Shown here in pieces: positions 25,950-36,789 of a DNA stretch of 64,000 nt (positions are counted from its first letter, which is position 1; each line of letters opens with the position of its first letter). This DNA is from Bog-473 sp963788125 (lineage in GTDB: Bacteria; Actinomycetota; Acidimicrobiia; Acidimicrobiales; RAAP-2), in assembly GCA_963788125.1 (NCBI GenBank), contig CAWBFN010000001.1:1054001-1118000 (forward strand). The letters run 5' to 3'. A model generated the notes under the pieces. The model did no database searches and was not told the DNA's origin. It saw only the letters and a list, made by a program, of their open reading frames with translations. A program made the position numbers and the translations under genes.

Positions 25950-26708
25950 TCATGAGGCACGCCGTCCGGCGTGTTCCACGACGGGGTCGGTCACGAGTCC
26001 ACCTACCGAGAGCGGCTCGAACCGTGCGCCGTCGCGCTCGATCCATTGATGCGTTCTACAAGCTCGCGCCAGCACCGAACCGGTGCCGAGCGCTGAAATC
26101 AGGTCGCCGGGCCGTACGCCACGCGGGTGCGTGGCCAGTTCGGCCCGGAAGCGGCCAATCGGGGGTCCTCCCTGCTCCGACCCATCGCTGGGGGCCATGG
26201 CCAGGGTCAGAATGGCCGGGCGGATGTCGTCTTCGGTCTGACGACCCTTCCGCTCGCGCTGGACGGTGAGGCTCGGAGCGGCGAGCACCAGCTCCATCCG
26301 CTCCCTCAGATCCTCACCCACTAGTCCGTACACCTCCAACTCCCAATCACACGATGCTACCTCCTGCTGCAGCGACCCCTCCGCCATGCCGATGCCGGCG
26401 GCGGCCTGGACGGCCATCCCCTCCGGCAGCAGTGGGGTCAAAAGCGCAGGCAGCTCGGCGTAGACGAGGTCCCCGGGCCCCGGCTCGTCGAGCCGGACAT
26501 CGAGGTACTCGCCCTTGGACTCGCACCCCGTCGGGAGCGCCAGCCCGAAACTCAAGAGGGGGTGGGGCGAGAACCCCTGCGAGAGCGCCACCGGCAACTG
26601 GCTCCGCCGCAACGCCCGTTCCCACATCCGGGCCACGTCCCGGTGACTGGTGAAGCGCACCTTGCCGGTCTTGGTGAACCGGAAGCGGACCCGCTGCGGC
26701 TCGGCCAC
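25950..26708 (-). CDS. Radical-SAM-linked DUF2344 protein
   Basis: 252-aa protein of the family found next to, or fused to, the B12-binding-like radical SAM protein encoded upstream. Signatures: RFRFTKTGKVRFTSHRDVARMWERALRR and LPVALSQGFSPHPLLSFGLALPTG. Biochemical role not established. GTG at 26708 directly abuts the radical SAM stop. Likely subunit or partner of that enzyme. Confidence 0.88.
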   Translation of the reverse strand: MAEPQRVRFRFTKTGKVRFTSHRDVARMWERALRRSQLPVALSQGFSPHPLLSFGLALPTGCESKGEYLDVRLDEPGPGDLVYAELPALLTPLLPEGMAVQAAAGIGMAEGSLQQEVASCDWELEVYGLVGEDLRERMELVLAAPSLTVQRERKGRQTEDDIRPAILTLAMAPSDGSEQGGPPIGRFRAELATHPRGVRPGDLISALGTGSVLARACRTHQWIERDGARFEPLSVGGLVTDPVVEHAGRRAS

Positions 26709-28676
26709 TCAGCCCGCCCCGGCGCCCGGACGCGCGCCGCTCAAGAGGCGGACGGGAATGCGACCGCCCACCCGCAGGTCCTGGCCCGTCCCCTGGCTGC
26801 CACCGGCCGGGGGGACCGGCGAGGCCACCACATGTTCCAGACCGAAGCCCGTGCAGGCCCCGCAGTCGTAGCAGGGCGTCCAGCGGCAGTCCTCGACGGC
26901 CGCCTCCGCCAGGGCGTCCTGCCAATCGGACCAGAGAAAGTCGCGGTGCAACCCGGCGGAGATGTGATCCCACGGCAGCGGCTCGTGCTGGTCACGGTGG
27001 CGGTAGGCGACGTCGTCCAGTCCGAGCCCCTCGGCGGCCAGCGCGTCCTCCCACAGGGCGAGGTCGAAGCGCTCGGACCACTCCTGGAAGGTGCCTCCGG
27101 CCCGCCATACCCGCTCGATGACGGCGCCCATACGGCGATCGCCCCGGCTGGCCAGCCCCTCGGCCGCCGAGGCGGCCGGCTCGTGCCAGCGCACGGTCAG
27201 ACCCCTGGTCGTCCGGGCCTCCTCGCGCAGCAGGTTGACCTTGCGCTGGAGCTCGGCAACCGTGTTCTGGCCGAACCACTGGAACGGCGTGTGCGGCTTG
27301 GGCACGAACCCGCCGACCGAGGCCACCACCGTCACCGACTTGGAGTGACGACGACCGATCTCGACGCAGTGTCGCCCCAGCTCGGCGATGCCGATCACGT
27401 CCTCGTCCCGCTCGGTCGGCAGGCCGATGAGGAAGTAGAGCTTCACCCGCCTCCACCCCTGGCTGAAGGCGGCATCGACGGCGCTGTAGAGGTCCTCCTC
27501 GGTGATCAGCTTGTTGATCACCTGGCGCATCCGCCACGTCCCTCCCTCGGGGGCGAAGGTCAACCCGGTCCGACGTACCTTTTGGATCTGGGCCGCCGTT
27601 CCCACGGTGAAGGCGTCCACCCGCAGTGAGGGAAGGCTCACCGAGACCCGCCCCCCGTGCGCCGGGTCGTCGATGATGTCGCGCACGGTGTCCTCGATGC
27701 CCGAGAAGTCGGCCGTCGAGAGCGACGTGAGGGTCACCTCGTCGTGGCCGCTCCAGGCCAGTCCCTTGCGCACCATGTCGGAGACCTGCTCGGCCGGGCG
27801 CTCGCGGACCGGGCGGGTGATCATGCCGGCCTGGCAGAACCGGCAGCCGCGGGTGCAACCCCGGAAGACCTCGACGTTCAGCCGGTCGTGCACGACCTCG
27901 GTCAGGGGTACCAAGGGGCGGGTCGGATAGGGCCACTCGGCCAGGTCGGCCACCGTCCGCTTGGCCACCTCGGCGGGCACGCCCGGCCTGGTGGGCACGG
28001 TGGAGACGAGTCGGCCGTCGCGGTAGGTCGAACGGTAGAGCGCCGGGACGTACACCCCTTCGATCTGTGCCAGGTCGAACCGGAGCTGCTCGCGGTCGCG
28101 CCCGACCTCGGCTCCGCCCCCGGCCACCCACCCCGCCAGGACCTCGTTGATCTCCCCCACCACCTCTTCGCCGTCGCCCAGGACGAAGGCGTCGATGAAG
28201 TCGGCCAACGGTTCAGGGTTGAAGGCGCAGTGCCCTCCGGCGACGACCCACGGGTCCTCCGGACGCCGTTCGGCGGCGTGCAGCGGCACCCCGGCCAGGT
28301 CGAGGAGGTTGAGGACGTTGGTGTAGACCAGCTCGGCGGAGAGGTTGAAGGCCATCACGTCGAAGTGCCGGGCGGCGACGTGCTGCTCCACGCTGAAGAG
28401 CGGCACGCCGGCCGACCGCATCGCCGCCTCCATGTCGACCCAGGGCGCATAGGCCCGTTCGGCCACGGCGTCCGGCCGCTCGTTGAGGATCTCGTAGAGG
28501 ATCTGCAACCCCTGGTTGGGCAGGCCGATCTCGTAGGTGTCGGGGTACAGGAGCATCCAGGCCACCGTGCCCGGACGGTGCTCGGGGTACTGTGCCCCCT
28601 GCTCGCCCCCGATGTAGCGCGCCGGCTTGGCGACGCCGAGGAGCAGTCGTTCGATCTGTGGCCAAAGGGACTCCAT
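26709..28676 (-). CDS. B12-binding-like radical SAM protein (TIGR03960 type)
   Basis: 655-aa protein with an N-terminal cobalamin-binding-like region (MLLYPDTYEIGLPNQGLQILY), a radical SAM core with the cluster motif CTRGCRFCQAG (CxxxCxxC), and a C-terminal Cys-containing tail (CYDCGACTGFG). It is the usual partner of DUF2344. The conserved neighbourhood with rne, rplU and rpmA suggests an RNA or ribosome modification role, which is inference. Confidence 0.9.
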   Translation of the reverse strand: MESLWPQIERLLLGVAKPARYIGGEQGAQYPEHRPGTVAWMLLYPDTYEIGLPNQGLQILYEILNERPDAVAERAYAPWVDMEAAMRSAGVPLFSVEQHVAARHFDVMAFNLSAELVYTNVLNLLDLAGVPLHAAERRPEDPWVVAGGHCAFNPEPLADFIDAFVLGDGEEVVGEINEVLAGWVAGGGAEVGRDREQLRFDLAQIEGVYVPALYRSTYRDGRLVSTVPTRPGVPAEVAKRTVADLAEWPYPTRPLVPLTEVVHDRLNVEVFRGCTRGCRFCQAGMITRPVRERPAEQVSDMVRKGLAWSGHDEVTLTSLSTADFSGIEDTVRDIIDDPAHGGRVSVSLPSLRVDAFTVGTAAQIQKVRRTGLTFAPEGGTWRMRQVINKLITEEDLYSAVDAAFSQGWRRVKLYFLIGLPTERDEDVIGIAELGRHCVEIGRRHSKSVTVVASVGGFVPKPHTPFQWFGQNTVAELQRKVNLLREEARTTRGLTVRWHEPAASAAEGLASRGDRRMGAVIERVWRAGGTFQEWSERFDLALWEDALAAEGLGLDDVAYRHRDQHEPLPWDHISAGLHRDFLWSDWQDALAEAAVEDCRWTPCYDCGACTGFGLEHVVASPVPPAGGSQGTGQDLRVGGRIPVRLLSGARPGAGAG

Positions 28677-28699
28677 CGACCACCAACCCTACGGGACGG

Positions 28700-30916
28700 C
28701 TACCCGCCCGGCTGCGTGGCGGTCGTGGTCGTGGTGGTCGCCGTGGGTGTCCCGGCGGGGGGATTGGCCGGCGGGGGCGTGGCGGTCGGCGAGGTGACCG
28801 CCGTAGGGAGCTGCACCGGCTGGAGCGGGTTGGTGTAGAGGTAGTTGTAGATCTGCGCCACCGCCGGCGCGGCGGCCTGCGCACCGTAGCCCCCGTGGTC
28901 GATCACGACGACCACCACGTACTCGGGCTGGTCGGCTGCGTGGTTGGTGGGCCCGAAGCCTACGAACCACGAGTTCGGCTCCTTGTTCGGGCCCACGTCG
29001 GCCGTTCCCGTCTTGCCGGCGATCGGGTAGGTGCTCATGGGGAACTTGGCGTACTGCTGGAACGACCCGTAGGCCGTGCCGGCCGGGTTCGCCACCACAC
29101 CCTCGAATCCGGCCAACATGGGCCCGTAGGTGGACGCGGGAAGGGGGACGTGCCCGGTGACCTTGGGGGCGAACTGGGTGACGACCTTGCCCGACGGGCT
29201 CACGACGGCGGCGGCCACCTCGGGCTGGTAGCGCGTGCCCCCGTTGGCGAAGGTGGCATAGGCCACTGCCTGTTGGATCGGCGTGACCAGCGTCTCGCCC
29301 TGGCCGAAGGCCGTCTCGATGTTGTCACCCACGAAGTAGCTGGGGTAGGGGAAGGCCGTCGGGTTCTCCCGGTGTTGGGTCGCCCGCAGGGTGGCGCTGT
29401 CGACCTGCCCGTCGTAGGCCCCCGGGAGGTCGATACCGGTCGGCTCACCGAGGCCGTAGTCGGCCGCCATCTGCTGGATCCCGTCCGGGTCCGACGAGTA
29501 GTAGAACAGGTCGCCCAGGTTGTAGAAGTAGTAGTCGTCCGACTTGGTGAGGGCCTCCTGCAGGTCGACCTCGCCGGCATCCGACGCCTCGTCGTCGTCG
29601 AAGGTGCAGCCCTCGGTGCACTTCTGGGGAACGTGGTAGACGCCGGTGTCGTTGACATAGGTGCCGGCGTTGATGATGTTGTCGTCCAATGCCGCCGTGG
29701 CCGTGTTGAGCTTGAAGGTCGATCCGGGGGTGTAGCCGCCGTCGATGGCGTAGTTGAAGAGGGGGCACCCGGTGGTGACCGAGACCAGGTTGCCGCAGTT
29801 GGCCGAGAGCGACTGGTAGTTGGCCTCGGAGATCCCACCCACCCACTCGCTCAGGCTGTAGGTGGGCGACGAGGCCATGGCCAGGACCGCCCCGGTCTGG
29901 GCGTCGAGCACCACGGCGGCCCCGTCGTTGGCGGTCGGTAACTTGCCGGTCGTGGTGTCCACCGTGTGCTTGTCGGCGTTGATGGTGTTCTGCAGCACGC
30001 CCTGCACGTACTCCTGGAGGCCCAGGTCGATGTTGGTCACCACGGTGTCGCCCTGGACGGGGTCGGTCTCGTGGAGGAGACCGACCACCTGCCCGTGCGC
30101 GTCGACGGAGAGCGACTGCTGACCGGCGGTACCCCGCAGGTACTTCTCGTACTCGCTCTCCAGGCCCGACTGGCCGAACTGGCTGGCCTGGGTGTAGCCC
30201 TCGCTCGGGTTGTCCTTGAGCTCGGACTGGGAGATCGGGCTCACGTAGCCCAGCACGGGGGTGGCCACCGCGTCGCCGCTGTCCTGCTCCTGGGGGTAGC
30301 TGCGCTGGGTCACCGTTTGGACGGTGACCCCGGGGTACTCAGAGGGGTGCTCCTGGAGGTACTCGACGATGGAGGTCGGGGCGTCGTTGAGGACCGGGAC
30401 CGGCTCGTACTGGCTGTACTGGGAGTCGGCGATGGCCGCCTCGACCTCCTTGGGGGTCTCCCCCACCAGGGCCGCCACCTGCCCGACGATGGGCGGGTCC
30501 TGGGCGGCCGTCGAGCGCGAGAGCAGGATCTCCTGTTCGGACACGTCACCGGCCAGTGTGGTGTCGTTGCGGTCGACGATCTCGCCGCGCGGCGCCGCCA
30601 CGCTGACCACCCGGACCTGGTTGCGGGTCACCGCAGCGGCGTACGTCTTGCCGTCCACGACCTGCAGGGTCCACAGCCGGAGGGCGAGGACGAGGAAGAG
30701 CGCCAGGACGACGCCTCCGACGACTCGCATGCGGACGTTGGGACGGGACGGCTCGTCCTCGGGGGACCCCACCAGCGAGGCGACATTGACGCTCTTGCGC
30801 GGTCGCATGCGCGGCTGGCGGGCCTCGGCTCTCCACGCCGGCCTGGGTTTCAGCCGTGTCGAGGGCTTCGGGTGGAGGCGGTCGCCCCGGATGGGGTGGC
30901 GAAGCGTGCGCTTCAC
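28700..30916 (-). CDS. mrdA: Penicillin-binding protein 2 (class B transpeptidase)
   Basis: 738-aa peptidoglycan D,D-transpeptidase of the elongasome. Cytoplasmic N-terminus to ~60, one membrane anchor near 62-85, dimerisation domain starting with APRGEIVDRN, and a transpeptidase domain with active Ser in PGSTFK, the second motif KSDDYYFYNLGD (SxD form usual for PBP2) and KTG in AGKTGTAD. The last ~45 residues are Pro/Thr-rich and likely disordered. GTG at 30916 overlaps the mreD stop (GTGA). No rodA follows; the next gene is the radical SAM protein. Confidence 0.93.
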   Translation of the reverse strand: MKRTLRHPIRGDRLHPKPSTRLKPRPAWRAEARQPRMRPRKSVNVASLVGSPEDEPSRPNVRMRVVGGVVLALFLVLALRLWTLQVVDGKTYAAAVTRNQVRVVSVAAPRGEIVDRNDTTLAGDVSEQEILLSRSTAAQDPPIVGQVAALVGETPKEVEAAIADSQYSQYEPVPVLNDAPTSIVEYLQEHPSEYPGVTVQTVTQRSYPQEQDSGDAVATPVLGYVSPISQSELKDNPSEGYTQASQFGQSGLESEYEKYLRGTAGQQSLSVDAHGQVVGLLHETDPVQGDTVVTNIDLGLQEYVQGVLQNTINADKHTVDTTTGKLPTANDGAAVVLDAQTGAVLAMASSPTYSLSEWVGGISEANYQSLSANCGNLVSVTTGCPLFNYAIDGGYTPGSTFKLNTATAALDDNIINAGTYVNDTGVYHVPQKCTEGCTFDDDEASDAGEVDLQEALTKSDDYYFYNLGDLFYYSSDPDGIQQMAADYGLGEPTGIDLPGAYDGQVDSATLRATQHRENPTAFPYPSYFVGDNIETAFGQGETLVTPIQQAVAYATFANGGTRYQPEVAAAVVSPSGKVVTQFAPKVTGHVPLPASTYGPMLAGFEGVVANPAGTAYGSFQQYAKFPMSTYPIAGKTGTADVGPNKEPNSWFVGFGPTNHAADQPEYVVVVVIDHGGYGAQAAAPAVAQIYNYLYTNPLQPVQLPTAVTSPTATPPPANPPAGTPTATTTTTTATQPGG

Positions 30917-31452
30917 CAGCGCCCGCCCTCGGGCGAGTGGGCCGACACCAGCGCGCGACGGTCCCCCTCGGTCTGCAGCGCCCAGCGCATCAACCGGCTG
31001 ACCGGGAACACCAGGATCACGCTGGAGACGGCGACGACCACGAAGAGGGAGAGGAAGTCGACCTGCACCATCTGCTGCTGTCCGAAGATTGCGCCGAGCA
31101 CGGCGAAGAGCATGTCAGCACCGACGCACCCGATGAGCGCGGCCACCGGCTTGAGCCATGCCGCCCTCCTGTCCACCGCAGCGGTGCTCATGCCGACCGC
31201 GTAGCCCAGCAGGCAACCGACCAGGGCGCCGAGACCCAACGGTGTCGGGAGCACGAGATCAAACGCCAGTCCCGCCCCGAATCCGACCAGCGCCCCCGTC
31301 TCGGGGCCGTCCAGCAGGGCCGCCGTGACGGGGAGGAGCCACACGATGTCCGGGTGCAGTCCGTCGAAGCGGATCCACAGGATCACCGTCGTCTGGGCCA
31401 GCAGCAGCAGGAGCGTCACCAGCGCGACCCGCAGTGCGGCGCGGGTGCTCAT
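30913..31452 (-). CDS. mreD: Rod shape-determining protein MreD
   Basis: 179-aa polytopic membrane protein with about five hydrophobic helices, and the family pattern DIVWLLPVTAALLDGPETGALVGFGAGLAFDL around residues 34-65. ATG at 31452 overlaps the mreC stop (ATGA); an in-frame ATG 15 bases upstream is possible but lies inside mreC. Forms the elongasome membrane module with MreC and PBP2. Confidence 0.85.
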   Translation of the reverse strand: MSTRAALRVALVTLLLLLAQTTVILWIRFDGLHPDIVWLLPVTAALLDGPETGALVGFGAGLAFDLVLPTPLGLGALVGCLLGYAVGMSTAAVDRRAAWLKPVAALIGCVGADMLFAVLGAIFGQQQMVQVDFLSLFVVVAVSSVILVFPVSRLMRWALQTEGDRRALVSAHSPEGGRW

Positions 31453-32285
31453 GCCGGAGGCTCCCATATGACGACATCGACGTAGGCCAGCTGGGTGAGA
31501 TTGGCTATCGGCGTGACGGTGACCGTCTCTTGGGTCGCGCCGGCGGCGGCGTGGAACTCCTTGACCCGTGCCACCGGGATGCCCCGGGGGAACGCGGCGC
31601 CGTCGAGGCTGCTCGTGTACATGGGCTCGCCCTTGTGCAACGGCGTATGGGTGGGGACCAGATCGGCCGTCATGGGGGAGCCGGGGCCCTGGCCGTCGAC
31701 GGTTCCCGTCAGGTCGTCGGCCGGGCCGAAGGTGACGCCCACCTTGGACTGCCCGTCGGTGATCAGTCGCACGACCGCCGTGTGGTGGAACGACTGGATG
31801 ATCTGTCCGACCAGCCCACCGGCACCGACCACCGCCATGCCGACGTCGACCCCGTCGGCTCTTCCCTTGTCGATGGTGATGGTGAGCGTGAAGTTCGAGG
31901 CGTTGATCTCCTGCGTCTCGGCGGTGACGGTGGGCAGGGCGTCGAGAAAGCGGAGGTTCTGCAGCGCCATGAGGTTCCGGAGCTCAACGTTCTCGAACTG
32001 CTTCTCGTCGGCCTTCTCCCGCAACTGCCCGACGATCGCCTGCAACTGCTGGTTCTCGCTCTGCAGCGATCGATAGTGCACCGCCCCGGCGAAGAAATCG
32101 CCGATCGGGCTGAGGACGTCGACGACGGCGTTGCGCAACGGCGAGTACACCCCGTTCGCCACCGACTTGACCCCTGAGGTGATGCTGTGCGTTCGCCCGT
32201 TGAGATCGAGCGAAATGATGGAGAGCGACAGTACGACCAGAACGACCAGCGTCAACGTGCGGCGTGACCGCCGAGACCTCGGCAT
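31449..32285 (-). CDS. mreC: Rod shape-determining protein MreC
   Basis: 278-aa bitopic protein: basic N-terminus, one transmembrane helix at residues ~10-27, a coiled coil at ~72-105 (LQSENQQLQAIVGQL), then the two beta domains with TIDKGRADGVDVGMAVVGAGGLVGQI. Couples cytoplasmic MreB to periplasmic-side wall synthesis. Between mreB and mreD in the standard order. Confidence 0.93.
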   Translation of the reverse strand: MPRSRRSRRTLTLVVLVVLSLSIISLDLNGRTHSITSGVKSVANGVYSPLRNAVVDVLSPIGDFFAGAVHYRSLQSENQQLQAIVGQLREKADEKQFENVELRNLMALQNLRFLDALPTVTAETQEINASNFTLTITIDKGRADGVDVGMAVVGAGGLVGQIIQSFHHTAVVRLITDGQSKVGVTFGPADDLTGTVDGQGPGSPMTADLVPTHTPLHKGEPMYTSSLDGAAFPRGIPVARVKEFHAAAGATQETVTVTPIANLTQLAYVDVVIWEPPA

Positions 32286-32307
32286 CCCGGGGCGACCGGA
32301 CGATCCG

Positions 32308-33339
32308 TCAGCGAGTGGACGTGGTGATCAGCACCCGCTTGAGCGCTTCGAACTCCTCGAGGCACTGACCACTTCCTATGGCCACGCAGTTGAGCGGATC
32401 GCGGGCGACCACGATGGGCATCCCGGTCTCATGCTGGAGTCGTGCCTCCAAACCGTGCAGCAATGCTCCCCCTCCGGTCAGGACAATTCCTTGCTCCATG
32501 ATGTCGGCCGCCAGTTCGGGCGGCGTGCGATCGAGTGTGACCTTGACGGCGTCGACAATGGCGGAGACCGGCTCCTCAATGGCGCGGCGGATCTCCTCGG
32601 TGGAGACCACAATCGTCTTGGGGAGGCCGCTCACCAGGTCCCGCCCGCGGATCTCGGCGTGCAGCTCCTGCTCCAATTCGTACGCCGATCCGAGGGTGAT
32701 CTTGATCTCCTCTGCGGTCCGCTCCCCTAGCGCCAGGCTGAACTCCTTCTTCACGAACGCCACGATCGCCTCGTCGAGCTCGTCGCCCCCGATACGCACC
32801 GACTGGCTGGTGACGATGCCGCCCAGGGAGATGACCGCGACCTCGGTGGTGCCACCACCGATGTCCACCACCATGTTGCCCGTCGGCTCGTGCACCGGTA
32901 GACCGGCCCCGATGGCCGCGGCCATCGGCTCTTCGATGATGTAGGCCCGGCGCGCCCCGGCGTACTCGGCGGCTTCCATGACGGCGCGGCGCTCGACCCC
33001 GGTAATGCCCGAGGGGACGCAGATGACCATGCGCGGCTTGGCGAACCGTCGCTGATGCACCCGGTGGATGAAGTACCGCAACATCTTCTCGCAGATCTCG
33101 AAGTCGGCGATCACTCCGTCCTTGAGCGGACGGATCGCCTGAATGTTCGACGGCGTACGGCCGATCATCCTCTTGGCTTCGGCTCCCACGGCGAGCGGCC
33201 GCCCGTCTTTGACGTCCACCGCCACGACGGAGGGCTCGTTCAACACGATGCCACGACCGCGCACGTAGACGAGCGTGTTGGCGGTTCCCAGATCTACGGC
33301 CATGTCACGGCCGAGGAGGGAGAGGCGATTGTCAGCCAT
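32308..33339 (-). CDS. mreB: Rod shape-determining protein MreB
   Basis: 343-aa actin-like cytoskeletal ATPase: phosphate-1 loop MAVDLGTANTLVYV, MVVDIGGGTTEVAVISLGG phosphate-2, and VLTGGGALLHGLE adenosine motif. First of mreB-mreC-mreD-mrdA. Presence predicts rod-shaped cells with lateral wall growth. The ~140 bases upstream (33340-33477) should contain the promoter. Confidence 0.96.
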   Translation of the reverse strand: MADNRLSLLGRDMAVDLGTANTLVYVRGRGIVLNEPSVVAVDVKDGRPLAVGAEAKRMIGRTPSNIQAIRPLKDGVIADFEICEKMLRYFIHRVHQRRFAKPRMVICVPSGITGVERRAVMEAAEYAGARRAYIIEEPMAAAIGAGLPVHEPTGNMVVDIGGGTTEVAVISLGGIVTSQSVRIGGDELDEAIVAFVKKEFSLALGERTAEEIKITLGSAYELEQELHAEIRGRDLVSGLPKTIVVSTEEIRRAIEEPVSAIVDAVKVTLDRTPPELAADIMEQGIVLTGGGALLHGLEARLQHETGMPIVVARDPLNCVAIGSGQCLEEFEALKRVLITTSTR

Positions 33340-33477
33340 AAAGGGCTTTCTTCCGGTGTGGGCGGGACGGGCACCAGACCAGTGTCGGGTACCTGTAGTT
33401 GAGGTCTTAGGTTAGGGGACGGCAGGGATTACCACAAGGGCGACCCGGCCGGCGCCGATGCCGCCCTGGCGACGCGC

Positions 33478-33888
33478 CTAGACGAGGTCGGGGAAGAAGA
33501 GCGCTATCTCCCGGGCGGCCGACTCGGGCGAATCCGATCCGTGCACCAGATTCTCCGTCGTGGCGATGGCCAGGTCGCCCCGAATGGTCCCGGGGGCGGC
33601 CTGCGCCGGATTGGTGGCCCCCATCATGGTGCGCACCAGGGCGTAGGTGTCCTTCGGACCCTCCATGACCAGGAGCAGGACGGGCGAACGGGTGAAGAAC
33701 TCCACCAGGGCGGCGAAGAAGGGCTGCTCCACGTGCTCGGCGTAGTGGGACCGCGCCAGCTCCGGCGTGATCGTTCGCAGTTCGGCGGCCACCATGCGCA
33801 GGCCCTTACGCTCGAGGCGACCCACGATCTCTCCGACCAACCCACGCTCGACGGCATCGGGCTTCACGATGACAAGGGTGCGATCCAC
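33478..33888 (-). CDS. ndk: Nucleoside diphosphate kinase
   Basis: 136 aa, the family's canonical length when started at GTG 33888. Signatures RTLVIVKPDAVERG, and the active-site His in ENLVHGSDSPESA. Transfers phosphate among NTPs/NDPs. Minus strand, between folC and mreB. Confidence 0.96.
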   Translation of the reverse strand: MDRTLVIVKPDAVERGLVGEIVGRLERKGLRMVAAELRTITPELARSHYAEHVEQPFFAALVEFFTRSPVLLLVMEGPKDTYALVRTMMGATNPAQAAPGTIRGDLAIATTENLVHGSDSPESAAREIALFFPDLV

Positions 33889-33979
33889 GAGCCGAGGAGA
33901 GTAGCAGCCGCACGGCTCCGTAGGGCCCGGCGCCGCGACGATCTTCAGGTCGCCAACACCCAACGTCTCGTTGAGCTTT

Positions 33980-34035
33980 AGGGTTGGCCCCAAACCATAA
34001 CCCTGGACTCTCACCGTTAACTAACCGTTGAGAGT
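33980..34035. promoter_or_regulatory. Two inverted repeats in the folC-ndk gap
   Basis: First: arms AGGGTT 33980-33985 and AACCCT 33999-34004. Second: arms ACTCTCA 34007-34013 and TGAGAGT 34029-34035, a perfect 7-bp pair with a 15-base spacer that contains two ACCGTTA-like boxes. Both lie between the folC stop and the ndk start, where a folC terminator and/or an ndk promoter operator is expected. Function not proven. Confidence 0.45.
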
Positions 34036-34071
34036 AGGTCCGAACGACCATTCTCCCCGGCCCAGCACCGG

Positions 34072-35463
34072 TCAACGGCCGGCCTCCTCCCAGCTCACGG
34101 CGCCGGCAAGGATCTCACCCCGAGCTGCGCCCACGGTGTACAGCGAACCGGCCACCAGGACCAGTCCGTCGGCGCTGACCAAGGCCCGGGCCAGCGCCAG
34201 GGCGCGCGGCACAGAGGGCTCGACGTGCACAGTCATCCCCAGCGCCCGGGCGGCATCGGCGAGGTCGGTCGCGGGGAGCGCCCGGGGGGAGTCCGGCTGG
34301 CACGCCACCAGCGTCGTGATGCCCGAGGGGGCCAGCGCGGCCAGCATGGCCGACGGGTCCCGGCCCGAGAGCATGCCCACCACCGCCACGCCGAGGCCGT
34401 CCGTGGCGAACTCCTCGGCCAGCGCGACGCCGAGCGCGGTCATCCCCGCCACATTGTGCGCCCCGTCCAACAGCAAGAGCGGCCGGCGGCCCAAGACCTC
34501 CAGACGACCGGGGACCCGCACGGCGCCGAATCCCTCCTGCACCACGCCGGCGTCGAGGGGTCGTCCGAAGAACGCCTCGGCGGCGGCCAGCGCGCAGGCG
34601 GCGTTCGACCCCTGATGGGCGCCGTGCAGGGGCAGGAGCACGTCCTCGTACCGGCCGCCCGGAGTCCACAGCGAGACCAGGCGGCCACCCACCGCGACGC
34701 GGTTCTCCTCGCAGCCAAAGTCCCGTCCGGCCACCCACACCGCCGCGGCACCGACCGCGGCGGCCCGCGTCTGTACGATCGCCACCAGGTCGGGGCTCGT
34801 TTCGCCCACGACGACGACGCTGCCCGGTTCAATGATCCCCGACTTGTCCTCGGCGATACCCTCCAGCGTGGGCCCGAGCACATCGGTGTGGTCGTAACTG
34901 AAGTTGGTCAGCACGGCCACATCGCCGTGCACCACGTTGGTGGAGTCCCAGCTGCCACCCAGTCCCACCTCGACCACCATGGCGTCGACAGCCTCATCGG
35001 CGAACCAGGAGAATGCGGCCGCCGTGAGAAGCTCGAACCGGGTAGGCCGTTGGTCCAGCATCGTCTCGAGCGATGCCAGCTCGGAGAGCACCCCGAGAAA
35101 GGATGCGTCGTCAATCGGCTCGGCGTTGCGCGCCAGCCGCTCGGCGACCCGGTGCAGGTTGGGGCTGGAGTAGGTGCCGACGCTGAGGCCCTGCGCCATC
35201 ATCAGGGCAGTCACCATGGCCGAGGTCGAACCCTTGCCGTTCGTGCCCGTCACGTGCACCGAGGGAATCGAATGCTGGGGATCTCCCAGCAGGCCCATCA
35301 GGGCGTGCATCCGCTCCAACGTGGGGAGGGAGCGCCGGGTCGGCATGTTGGACTCGAAGTCGATATGGCTGTCCAGCCACTCCAGGGCGCCGGCCAACCC
35401 CTCGATCGGCGCACCAACGGCCCTCACCGCAGGGAACTCGGTACCGCCGCTGCGCTCCCCCAC
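34072..35463 (-). CDS. folC: Folylpolyglutamate synthase / dihydrofolate synthase
   Basis: 463-aa Mur-ligase-like ATP enzyme that adds glutamate to folates. VTGTNGKGSTSAMVTALM is the P-loop near residue 70, with SPNLHRVAER, VVEVGLGGSWDSTNV and LLLDGAHNVAGMTAL later. Follows clpX on the minus strand with 18 bases between. Confidence 0.94.
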   Translation of the reverse strand: MGERSGGTEFPAVRAVGAPIEGLAGALEWLDSHIDFESNMPTRRSLPTLERMHALMGLLGDPQHSIPSVHVTGTNGKGSTSAMVTALMMAQGLSVGTYSSPNLHRVAERLARNAEPIDDASFLGVLSELASLETMLDQRPTRFELLTAAAFSWFADEAVDAMVVEVGLGGSWDSTNVVHGDVAVLTNFSYDHTDVLGPTLEGIAEDKSGIIEPGSVVVVGETSPDLVAIVQTRAAAVGAAAVWVAGRDFGCEENRVAVGGRLVSLWTPGGRYEDVLLPLHGAHQGSNAACALAAAEAFFGRPLDAGVVQEGFGAVRVPGRLEVLGRRPLLLLDGAHNVAGMTALGVALAEEFATDGLGVAVVGMLSGRDPSAMLAALAPSGITTLVACQPDSPRALPATDLADAARALGMTVHVEPSVPRALALARALVSADGLVLVAGSLYTVGAARGEILAGAVSWEEAGR

Positions 35464-35481
35464 CGCCCTACCGCGGCCGGA

Positions 35482-36756
<1,275 letters not shown>

Positions 36757-36789
36757 CGGTAACCCCTCTTCTCGTGTGCTCTCGGACGC

